In this document: piece after piece, positions 8,735 through 16,317 of the stretch
How the letters are laid out: every line of letters begins with the position of its first letter
Position numbering within the stretch: position 1 is the stretch's first letter
Source: an uncultured Chlorobiaceae bacterium
GTDB lineage: Bacteria; Bacteroidota; Chlorobiia; Chlorobiales; Chlorobiaceae
DNA: 64,000 bases
Assembly (NCBI GenBank): GCA_903820085.1
Contig: CAIJGA010000021.1
Coordinates: forward strand, 62,001 to 126,000
Direction of reading: 5' to 3'
The notes under the pieces: generated by a model
The model's database searches: none
Seen by the model: only the letters and a program-made list of their open reading frames with translations
Told to the model about the DNA's origin: nothing
Made by a program: the position numbers and the translations under genes

Positions 8735-9871
8735 ATGTGTTTTATGAAATCCAAAAAGAGTTTACGGCACCATGCAAGGGCGGTTCATGCACCGTCCCGA
8801 CCCATGAAAAAGGTTATGCGCAACCTTACAAAGACTATAGGCCAGCCAGCAGGGACATTGCTTCATATCGGTGAACTGAAAACAGCAGATTGTGTCATAA
8901 CGGTTTTTGGTTACGATGAAGAACGAGAGTTTCATATGCCGGTGAAGAGCCTTGCCGAATGTGAGGAATGGAAAGATCAGCAGCGGGTTCTCTGGATCAA
9001 CATTGACGGGCTGCATGATGTGTCGGTTATTGAGGGGGCGGGCAAGCTGTTTGGTATTCATCCGCTGACTCTCGAAGATATCCTTCATACGGAGCAACGC
9101 TCCAAACTTGAGGATTTTGAGAGCTATCTCTTTCTTGTGCTCAGAACGCTTGAGATTGAAGAGGGAACGAATGACGTTGTCGATGAGCAGTTGAGCATGG
9201 TGATCGGAAAAAATTATGTTCTCACCTTCCAGGAAAAACCGGGAGACATGTTTGATGCGGTAAGGGAGCGGATCAAGAGCCCGGGGACAGGTATAAGAAA
9301 ACGGGGGGCAGACTACCTTGCCTACGTTCTCATTGATGCTATTGTAGACAGTTATTTTACCGTTCTTGAAGAGCTTGAAGGCCGTATCGAACTGCTTGAC
9401 CAGGAGCTGTTCACCACATCCGGCAGGGAGACTTTTGAATCGATCTATACTCTGAAAAAGGAGCTTATTCTTTTAAGGAAATCGGTAAGGCCGATGCGGG
9501 AGATCATCAACAGCATCAGCCGGGATCATTACCAGGTTATTGATGATGAAGCAACCTGGCCTTTTTTCAGGGATGTGTACGACAACGTCATCCTTATCAA
9601 TGAAACCATCGAAACCTATCGGGATATCGTTCTTGGCATGTATGATACCTGGCTTGCTATTGTCAACAACCGGATGAACGAAATCATGAAGGTGCTCACC
9701 ACGATTGCTACCATTTTCATGCCGCTCTCCTTCCTGACCGGACTCTACGGGATGAATTTTCGCTATATACCAGGCCTTCAGTGGCAGTGGGGATTTTTTG
9801 CACTGATTGGATTCATGGTGCTTACTGTTGCTGGCATGATGGTTTACTTCCGCACGAGAAGGTGGTTTTGA
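8735..9871 (+). CDS. corA: CorA magnesium/cobalt transporter
   Basis: A 378-residue CorA-family channel for Mg2+ (and Co2+/Ni2+) in the inner membrane. A large cytoplasmic domain (about 40-310, with the long helix EELEGRIELLDQELF) precedes two C-terminal transmembrane helices. The selectivity motif YGMNF is present at 338-342, after the first helix (ATIFMPLSFLTG). The protein ends with a basic tail FRTRRWF, as usual. ATG 8735 is the upstream start; ATG 8744 in the same frame is possible. A GAGGAA-led ATG at 8719 is in another frame and stops after about 50 codons. Monocistronic. Confidence 0.93.
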   Translation: MCFMKSKKSLRHHARAVHAPSRPMKKVMRNLTKTIGQPAGTLLHIGELKTADCVITVFGYDEEREFHMPVKSLAECEEWKDQQRVLWINIDGLHDVSVIEGAGKLFGIHPLTLEDILHTEQRSKLEDFESYLFLVLRTLEIEEGTNDVVDEQLSMVIGKNYVLTFQEKPGDMFDAVRERIKSPGTGIRKRGADYLAYVLIDAIVDSYFTVLEELEGRIELLDQELFTTSGRETFESIYTLKKELILLRKSVRPMREIINSISRDHYQVIDDEATWPFFRDVYDNVILINETIETYRDIVLGMYDTWLAIVNNRMNEIMKVLTTIATIFMPLSFLTGLYGMNFRYIPGLQWQWGFFALIGFMVLTVAGMMVYFRTRRWF

Positions 9872-9907
9872 GGGGATAGTAACCGGATAATTGAAAGTTT
9901 GGGGATG

Positions 9908-10530
9908 ACTGTTTTATTAGTGTTTTAACTACTTTGGCAGGATTGGCTGAATCGAGTTGATCAGGAACTCTCTGTTCTTTTGAAGGAGTAGCCAGGCAAA
10001 AATGTCAGTCCTCTCCCTGTTTCCGGTTATAGTGAGCAAGTACAGCCTCTGGAGAAGGTGAGTTCGTTCGCCTTCGCAGAAGAGCAAACGTGGCTTGGGG
10101 CGGAATGCCGGTGGCCGTATTCCTGTTGCAGTAATCATCGGAGCACCTCCGGAATGGAATCTGGCTGCTGCAATTGCCGACCGATTGAGTGTAGTCGGCC
10201 TCGTCACAGGGAGAGGAGATCATGAAGGTGTTTCGATTGGTACGGCGACTCTTACTGCCGGAGGTCGAATGCTTATGGGCGCAAAGAACGTTGATGCTGT
10301 GGTCTTTTATCTCAACGATCTAAGTGTGTTGCGCACCGGTCTTCTGTTTGAGCGATTTGATCTTCTCTTACTTGGAGGGTACCATTAATACCAACTGGGC
10401 AGAGCGAACAGTCCAGTGTGGTTCAACTGCGAACTCTTTTTGAGGCACTTTTACTTTATTGTGATGGTCAGGTTTTCGTGGTTGCCGGTTCTGGCTATGA
10501 TGCATGTTACAGGGTTCCATGACGCTCAAG
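9908..10530 (+). pseudogene. Decayed partial copy of the CphA-like ligase gene
   Basis: This stretch is a broken duplicate of the gene at 12134-14125. Bases about 9935-10040 match 12270-12375, 10050-10111 match about 13292-13353, and 10111-10376 match about 13577-13862. The later block is nearly identical over more than 100 bp. Compared with the intact gene it has an in-frame TAG (9989-9991), a deletion of roughly 900 bp, one of about 220 bp and a 21-bp in-frame deletion, and its reading frame changes. The second deletion joins two copies of GTGGCYGTATT and the third joins CCGG-containing repeats, which suggests slippage or recombination. The weak homology at 9908-9935 is uncertain. It cannot encode a functional ligase. 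Confidence 0.85.
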
Positions 10531-10545
10531 ATGTCTGCTTAAATT

Positions 10546-10944
10546 TTAGGATTTTCTGGTTAATGATTCATATGTTACGTTTTTATCCTCCTTAAGAATA
10601 AGGCAAATATAATACCCCGAGCCGCTTATGGCCATTACGGAGTGATTCATTCCTGCAGGAATCCAGATGGTTGATGGAGATTTTACATGATAGACTTCAC
10701 TTCCAAGATTGACTTTGAACTGGAACGTGTCATTGTTACCAAGAATAATGTTTAACTCAGGGGAAACGTGTACATGAGTCTCCACATATTCAAGAGGCAT
10801 TTCCTCCGCCGCTGTGATCTTGTGTACGGCCAGATGAAAAGGAAGATTATTCGCAACCAATCGCTCAATCCATTTAACATCTGAATGAAAAGGAATCTCA
10901 TTAAGGGCCTGGGGAGTCAATTCATGTATATACTCTGAATTCAT
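10546..10944 (-). CDS. Small cupin-domain protein
   Basis: A 132-residue protein with a single cupin barrel. Motif 1 can be read as VETHVHVSPELNIIL (two histidines and a glutamate at about residues 57-62) and motif 2 as IWIPAGMNHSV, which supplies the last histidine; together they would make a metal site. The C-terminal part is hydrophobic beta-strand (YYICLIL). The family covers sensors, isomerases and dioxygenases, so no reaction is assigned. It lies between the decayed ligase copy and the methyltransferase, on the opposite strand, and may share the divergent promoter region with the latter. Confidence 0.75.
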   Translation of the reverse strand: MNSEYIHELTPQALNEIPFHSDVKWIERLVANNLPFHLAVHKITAAEEMPLEYVETHVHVSPELNIILGNNDTFQFKVNLGSEVYHVKSPSTIWIPAGMNHSVMAISGSGYYICLILKEDKNVTYESLTRKS

Positions 10945-11294
10945 TATTTCTTTTGCGGATTTTAGTAATAAAATACTTGTAAGTTACAGGCGTTGGCGTT
11001 ATTTTGTTTTTCATTCATATCTTATAATATAGGAAATATCCTACGGTTTACAGTTTTTCATGGTGGCCGGCTAAAGCCTTAACACAGGAACATATTAGCT
11101 TGCAGGGATAAAAATGGCCTGAAGCTTTCGCTTATCGACAGATATTGAGTGGGGAGAGTGTCCGTTTTCTCCTGCACAGATTAACGCGCTGGAATCTTGA
11201 TAAATCTTGAATTCGCAATACATGCCGGATCTTCCAAGTGATAGAGAGTGATGATTTGCATATAATTTCGTTGAGATTTTTAGGAAAAATGTCT
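10945..11294. promoter_or_regulatory. Divergent gap between cupin and methyltransferase
   Basis: This 350-bp non-coding gap separates two divergent genes and must carry the promoters of both. I see AT-rich patches near 10965-11045 but no promoter boxes, repeats or RNA genes that I can defend. Confidence 0.3.
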
Positions 11295-12137
11295 ATGCAG
11301 AATAATCTCATTCATGGTGTCTGGAGAAATCATTCCATGAACTGGAGTCTGGTCGGCTCTCCACTTCGACCTACTGAAGAGGATCAACGCATTATGATGA
11401 TGCTATCGATTCCAGCATTATCACACAGCATGGAGCATACTGATGTTGTTGTTTTGGGGGTTACTCCTGAGCTTGTTCATCTCTCTTGGCCTTGCAATAC
11501 CAGAGTGCAGGCTTTTGATCACAGTGCCGACATGATTGCCTCTGTTTGGTATCCGAATTCCCGCAATAGTTCTTTCGTTCAACAGGTATCTTGGCAAAAT
11601 ATGCCATTGTCTGATAACTCTGTAGATCTGGTCATTGGTGACGGTTGTTTTACCGTGCTACCAAGTGCAGATGCGTGCCGGGTTGTGCTGGCGGAGTCTG
11701 CACGTGTACTAAAGCGGACAGGTCTTCTTGTATTACGGTGTTTTATTCGACCAGAGAGATCTGAAACCCTTGAAAACGTGTTTGCAGCGTTACATGCAGG
11801 CATGATCGGCAGTTTTGATGCACTGAAGTGGCGGGTGGCAATGGCAATTACTCCTGATGAAGAGTTGAGCGTTGCTGTTACAGATATTTATGCTGCTTTT
11901 GAGATGCTTTTTCCTGATAGAGATCAACTGGCAAAATGTACAGGGTGGTCGCGTACAGCAATTGATACCATTGGTGCCTATAAAGGTATGGCTGCCCGGT
12001 ATACGTTTCCGACGATGTCAGAGTTGAGAAAGTTGGCGTCTCCGTTCGTGGATGTTTTCGATATCAGGCAGGGCCATTATGAATTGGCGGAGCGGTGTCC
12101 GATTTTTTGTTTTAAACCAGTTGATTGCAAATCGTGA
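11295..12137 (+). CDS. SAM-dependent methyltransferase
   Basis: A class I methyltransferase of about 280 residues. The SAM-binding glycine loop appears as VVVLGVTPELVHL, the acidic residue after strand 2 as VQAFDHS, and the motif IV region as SVDLVIGDGCFTVLP, followed by RVLKRTGLLVLR. I choose ATG 11295, nine bases after AGGA (11282-11285); the frame is open up to GTG 11238. Its stop overlaps the next gene start as GTGA, so the two proteins are translationally coupled and probably act in one pathway. The long C-terminal part (KWRVAMAIT ... YELAERCPIF) is distinctive and probably binds the substrate. Confidence 0.85.
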   Translation: MQNNLIHGVWRNHSMNWSLVGSPLRPTEEDQRIMMMLSIPALSHSMEHTDVVVLGVTPELVHLSWPCNTRVQAFDHSADMIASVWYPNSRNSSFVQQVSWQNMPLSDNSVDLVIGDGCFTVLPSADACRVVLAESARVLKRTGLLVLRCFIRPERSETLENVFAALHAGMIGSFDALKWRVAMAITPDEELSVAVTDIYAAFEMLFPDRDQLAKCTGWSRTAIDTIGAYKGMAARYTFPTMSELRKLASPFVDVFDIRQGHYELAERCPIFCFKPVDCKS

Positions 12138-14125
12138 AAAATGACTTAGAGAGTATTGCAACTACTCTCGTATTCAAGGTTGTCGGACATCCCGTGATTA
12201 TTAATGGATTTCTCCATGGATTGCGGCAACCCTCAATGGTTGTTCTGTTAGTTATAAATGCCCGAAATTGCCAGGAGTGGCTGAATCGAGTTGATCAGGA
12301 ACTCTCTGTTCTTTTGAAGGAGCCGCCAGGCAAGAATGTCAGTCCTCTCCCTGTTTCCGGTTATAGTGAGCAGGTACATGCAGTCCAATCCCTGCTCTTT
12401 TGGATGGGCCGATTGCAGGAGAGTGCTGGGGCTCCTGTTTATGAGGCAGGAAAGATTATTGATATCTATCCGGAAACCAGCTCTGTAATGATTGCGATTC
12501 CAACATGGTCATCATCACATCCTGCGACAGGTCAGCTATTTTTCTGGCTTATGAACGTTTTTGACGTGCTGTCTGCCGGAAGGAATATTTATTCTTCCGT
12601 ACAGAAATTCCCCGCCATCCTCAAGCAAATGGCACAAACAGTTCCGCATGCTTCCAATATGCCCCGTTTTTTACGTGCGGCCTTTGATGCCGGGATTCCT
12701 TGTTATAAAATTGCTGGTGAGGTCTATCAGTTCGGTTACGGGGCGCGATCGCGATGGCTTGATAGTTCATTTACAGATCAAACGTCCCAGATAGGAACCC
12801 GTTTAGCCCGGGTTAAGACGCTGGCGGCAAAAGTGTTGCGATCTGCCGGGATCCCGGTGCCTGATCACATTATGGTTTCAGATGTAAACGGTGCTGAAAA
12901 AGCTGCATTTGTTCTGGGCTTTCCTGTTGTTGTTAAACCAGCAGATATGGATGGAGGTGTTGGTGTTGCCGCAGGTTTGACAACGCCTGAAGAAGTGCGC
13001 AAGGCTTTTGCCGACGCACAAAAGAAATCACAGAACATTTTGGTGGAGAAGCACCATGATGGGAGTGACTATCGTTTAACGGTATTTCAGGGGGAGCTGA
13101 TCTGGGCTGTCGAGCGGGTGCCTGGTGGTTTAACCGGTGATGGAATAAGCAGCGTGAAGAATTTGCTTGATCGGCTCAACGCTGATCCTCGTCGTGGTGA
13201 TGGTCATCGCTCCCCACTCAGGCGGATTATACTTGATGATGAGGCAAAATCGCTTCTTTCAAAAGCAGGGATTGGTTTGAACAGTGTTCCTCGAGAAGGT
13301 GAGTTCGTTCGCCTTCGCAGTAGAGCCAACGTGGCTTGTGGCGGAATGCCTGTGGCTGTATTTGAACAGGTTCATCCCGATAACACTCTTCTGGCTGTTC
13401 GTGCAGCAGCAGCTTTGAGGCTTGATTTTGCAGGCGTTGATCTTTTGATACCTGATATTCGCCATTCCTGGCGGGATAGTGGAGCAGTGGTTTGCGAAGT
13501 CAATGCACAGCCGAGCCTGGGAGGAATAACATCAATACATCTTTATCTGCAACTTCTTCGCTGGCTGGTTCAGGGCAGTGGCCGTATTCCTGTTGCAGTA
13601 ATCATCGGAGCACCTCCGGAATGGAATCTGGCTGCTGCAATTGCCGACCGATTGAGTTTAGTCGGCCTCGTCACAGGGAGAGGAGATCATGAAGGTGTTT
13701 CGATTGGTACTGCGAGTCTTACTGCCGGGGGACTTGACCTGTATACCGGAGGTCGAATGCTTATGGGCGAAAAAGGCGTTGATGCTATGGTCTTTTGTAT
13801 CAACGATGCAAGTGTGTTGCGAACCGGTCTTCCGTTTGAGCGATTTGATCTTCTGGTAGTTGCAGGGTCACATCTTCTAAGACAGCCCTTGCTGGGCGAA
13901 ATATCCGAAGCGGTTCAACTGCGAACTCTTTTTGATGTTCTTTCACGCTCTTGTGACGGAAAGGTGATTTTGGCTGCCGGTTCCGGTCTGGAAGTTCATG
14001 GACTTCCAGACTCCTCTTCTGCAGAGTTCTTGAGAGAGCCTGTTGAACAACGTCGTCTTGTTGTAACTATTGCCGAAGCGATGATTGCGGCAGAAGGGAA
14101 CTATAGCATTGAACAACCTGCATAG
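12134..14125 (+). CDS. Cyanophycin-synthetase-like ATP-grasp ligase with degenerate Mur domain
   Basis: A 663-residue protein related to CphA. An N-terminal region ends with YQFGYGARS and TSQIGTRLA, as in CphA. An ATP-grasp domain (about 224-475) follows, with PVVVKPADMDGGVGV, RVPGGLTGDG, DPRRGDGH and the metal-binding CEVNAQP (N457). The last part (about 482-610) still aligns with the CphA Mur-ligase domain (VLRTGLPFERFDLLVV), but the P-loop GTNGKTT is replaced by GAPPEWN and the Mur C-terminal domain is missing. One ligase site should work: ATP-grasp enzymes make acyl-phosphates and then amides. This is like CphA2, which also relies on one site. GTG 12134 overlaps the methyltransferase stop. 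The substrate is unknown. Confidence 0.85.
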   Translation: MKNDLESIATTLVFKVVGHPVIINGFLHGLRQPSMVVLLVINARNCQEWLNRVDQELSVLLKEPPGKNVSPLPVSGYSEQVHAVQSLLFWMGRLQESAGAPVYEAGKIIDIYPETSSVMIAIPTWSSSHPATGQLFFWLMNVFDVLSAGRNIYSSVQKFPAILKQMAQTVPHASNMPRFLRAAFDAGIPCYKIAGEVYQFGYGARSRWLDSSFTDQTSQIGTRLARVKTLAAKVLRSAGIPVPDHIMVSDVNGAEKAAFVLGFPVVVKPADMDGGVGVAAGLTTPEEVRKAFADAQKKSQNILVEKHHDGSDYRLTVFQGELIWAVERVPGGLTGDGISSVKNLLDRLNADPRRGDGHRSPLRRIILDDEAKSLLSKAGIGLNSVPREGEFVRLRSRANVACGGMPVAVFEQVHPDNTLLAVRAAAALRLDFAGVDLLIPDIRHSWRDSGAVVCEVNAQPSLGGITSIHLYLQLLRWLVQGSGRIPVAVIIGAPPEWNLAAAIADRLSLVGLVTGRGDHEGVSIGTASLTAGGLDLYTGGRMLMGEKGVDAMVFCINDASVLRTGLPFERFDLLVVAGSHLLRQPLLGEISEAVQLRTLFDVLSRSCDGKVILAAGSGLEVHGLPDSSSAEFLREPVEQRRLVVTIAEAMIAAEGNYSIEQPA

Positions 14126-14159
14126 CCGTTGGAGTTAGTTCAGGCCTCTTTTTGCCAGG

Positions 14160-15515
14160 TTATTCCGTTAATCCTATCATCGTCCTCGTTTCCTCTGTCG
14201 TTGCAAGAGGACGTTGCATCTCATCAGCGATACGGACAACTCTTTTGACCAGACGTTCATTGGTGGCAGGAAGTTCCTTGCAATAATCGAAATAGAGGGA
14301 ATCCTCTATCCCTGTACGCACATGGCCGCCAGCAACAATCGCTGCAACATTCATCGGAAGCTGAAACTGCCCGAGACCAGCACCCGCCCAGAGAGAGTTT
14401 TCCGGAAGCGATTCTACCATTACCGCAAGGTTTGCAATAGTTGCTGGAGCTGTATTGATATTGCCAAGAAGAAGATTAAAATATTTTTTTCCTGAAATAA
14501 GGTTATTGCGTTCAAGATATTTGGCCAGATTGATCATTCCGCAATCAAATACCTCTATCTCCGGCTTGATATTTCTCTCTTTCATAGTCAGCGCAAGATG
14601 TTCGACGACTTCAATAGCGTTTATACTCGGGCCAGTATAAAAATTCAGTGAACCAAGTGTAAGGCTTGCCATGTCCGGTTTAGCCAACCCAGTTAAATAA
14701 AGCACTTCGGCACGTTGCTCAAATGCCTGACCGTTTCTGCCCGAAGTGGTGACACAACAGACCATTCCAGGTCTCTCTTTTCTTATGCAGGAAATAATTT
14801 TTTCGTACTCTTTCGCATTCGAGGTCGGGACTCCCTGTTTGTCTCTTGCATGCAGATGAACCACCCTTGCTCCAGCATCAAAGACCCGGATAGCATCTTC
14901 AATTATTTCATCAGCATGTATAGGTACATGAGGATTACTGAATTTTGTCGGTACCATTCCTGTCAGGCAGGCATTGATGATCAGAGGTGGATAGGGCGAA
15001 AGCGGATGGGGTTCATTTTGTTCAATATAGGCTTTTCGATACGCCTCATGGGCTGGGCGTTTAAGAACGTAGGCTTCAAGATCCATCTCAAGAGTACTCC
15101 AGTGATCAACGTCTGAGAGGCTGAAATCACATATTTTTTTCAGTACTCCAATCTGGCGGTAACCGTAATACTTTTTGTACCAGATTATGGTTTCAGGTCT
15201 ATCCGCATTGGTCAGGACAGTTCTGACTCCTGCTTCGTACATCGCATCAAGTCTCGCATTCTGCAAAGCTTTTCCGATTCCCATCCCGGAAAATTCCGGA
15301 CGGATGCCGAGTAGCGTTGTTTTTCCTTTGCCTGGCGATAACAATTTATACCCGGCCGCTCCTGCAACATGACCGGAAAGCCGTGCGACAAAAAAACAGG
15401 AAAGATCAAGCACGTCCATTTCTGCCGAAGGCACATGATGCATGTTCCATAGTTCCATCACGTGCAGGATTGCTGCATAATCATCAGGAGAAGCTTTTTC
15501 AATCGTATAATTCAT
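14160..15515 (-). CDS. GNAT acyltransferase-BKACE fusion protein
   Basis: A 451-residue two-domain protein. Residues 1-150 form a GNAT N-acyltransferase with the acyl-CoA loop FSGMGIGKAL (75-84) and the late IIWYKKYYGY segment. Residues about 175-445 form a beta-keto acid cleavage enzyme (BKACE, DUF849): IINACLTGM, the zinc ligands in VHLHARD (H220, H222), CCVTTSGR and VRTGIEDSLYF. BKACE enzymes react a beta-keto acid with acetyl-CoA to give an acyl-CoA and acetoacetate. GNAT enzymes move acyl groups from CoA to amines, so the fusion could pass a new acyl-CoA straight to an amine; this is inference. It is convergent with the CphA-like gene. Confidence 0.88.
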   Translation of the reverse strand: MNYTIEKASPDDYAAILHVMELWNMHHVPSAEMDVLDLSCFFVARLSGHVAGAAGYKLLSPGKGKTTLLGIRPEFSGMGIGKALQNARLDAMYEAGVRTVLTNADRPETIIWYKKYYGYRQIGVLKKICDFSLSDVDHWSTLEMDLEAYVLKRPAHEAYRKAYIEQNEPHPLSPYPPLIINACLTGMVPTKFSNPHVPIHADEIIEDAIRVFDAGARVVHLHARDKQGVPTSNAKEYEKIISCIRKERPGMVCCVTTSGRNGQAFEQRAEVLYLTGLAKPDMASLTLGSLNFYTGPSINAIEVVEHLALTMKERNIKPEIEVFDCGMINLAKYLERNNLISGKKYFNLLLGNINTAPATIANLAVMVESLPENSLWAGAGLGQFQLPMNVAAIVAGGHVRTGIEDSLYFDYCKELPATNERLVKRVVRIADEMQRPLATTEETRTMIGLTE

Positions 15516-15558
15516 AGGTTGCTTTTTCGGCTTTTTATAGAATAAGTTTTCCGATCAC

Positions 15559-16029
15559 TCAGTCGTTAACGCACCTCACAGCAAAGCCCTGCGTTTTGCT
15601 GGTTGATATGCGGTAGACGGCTGAATAGCTGTTGAAAATCTCGCGGTACCAGGCCGACCAGGCGTTGTTTTCCGTTGAGGTCCAGAAGCTGCTGTTGGAA
15701 CCGAGCAGTGCATAGCTGCCGCTGCTGCTGCGGAAGCCGGAAGGAATGGCGGTAAATCCGCTACTGTTGCTGCTTTTGTTTTTGTAATAACACCAGGCGA
15801 CTGTTGTGAGCAGACTCCACGCTACGGGGTCATCAACCTGCGGAATCGGGTCGCCGTTTCGGTAATTGGCGGTATTGAGGTTTTCAGCCATCCATTGCTT
15901 ATCGGCAATCGTGACGGTTTTACAAGGGAGCTGTCTGGCCGAGAGCTCTTTTGCTGTTATAAAATGGGCTAATACAGCTAAAACAATGAAAATTGCCGCT
16001 GTCCAAGGTGTTTTGTGGCTACTTTTCAT
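15559..16029 (-). CDS. Exported FISUMP-domain protein, internally shortened
   Basis: A 156-residue protein with an N-terminal signal peptide (basic MKSSHKTPW then a hydrophobic stretch to about residue 26). The body matches the FISUMP domain (Fibrobacter succinogenes major paralogous domain, TIGR02145): TIADKQWMAENLN, YRNGDPIPQV, AWCYYKN, then SSGFTAIPSGFRSS, FWTSTE and GFAVRCVND. The central block usually found between the AWCYY and SGFTA segments (a GKLYNWYAV...GWHVPSDAEW-like region) is absent, so the domain is about 50-60 residues short. Its role is unknown; such proteins are secreted or surface-attached. It lies upstream of the GNAT-BKACE gene on the same strand. Confidence 0.75.
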   Translation of the reverse strand: MKSSHKTPWTAAIFIVLAVLAHFITAKELSARQLPCKTVTIADKQWMAENLNTANYRNGDPIPQVDDPVAWSLLTTVAWCYYKNKSSNSSGFTAIPSGFRSSSGSYALLGSNSSFWTSTENNAWSAWYREIFNSYSAVYRISTSKTQGFAVRCVND

Positions 16030-16317
16030 TAGATTAAAATTCTAAAGTTTCATTCAAGACCTTATCAATTGACAGAACTCCCCTGAAACAGGAAATTAAC
16101 CTTTTTGCCGTTACTTTTTTATCCTCAACGCACCGGTTATTTCTCTTGGCATTCGCAGTATCATGAGTTTCAAGCGTGTTCATTGTCCGTATTGCTGATT
16201 TTTTGCTGAAGTATTCTGATGTTATTAACTTTCGGAAGCATCAAAAGGTTTTGCTTGAAGAGATCCGGTATGGTGCCATGGTGCAGGTTACCGGAAATGG
16301 AATGCTAACATAAACGA

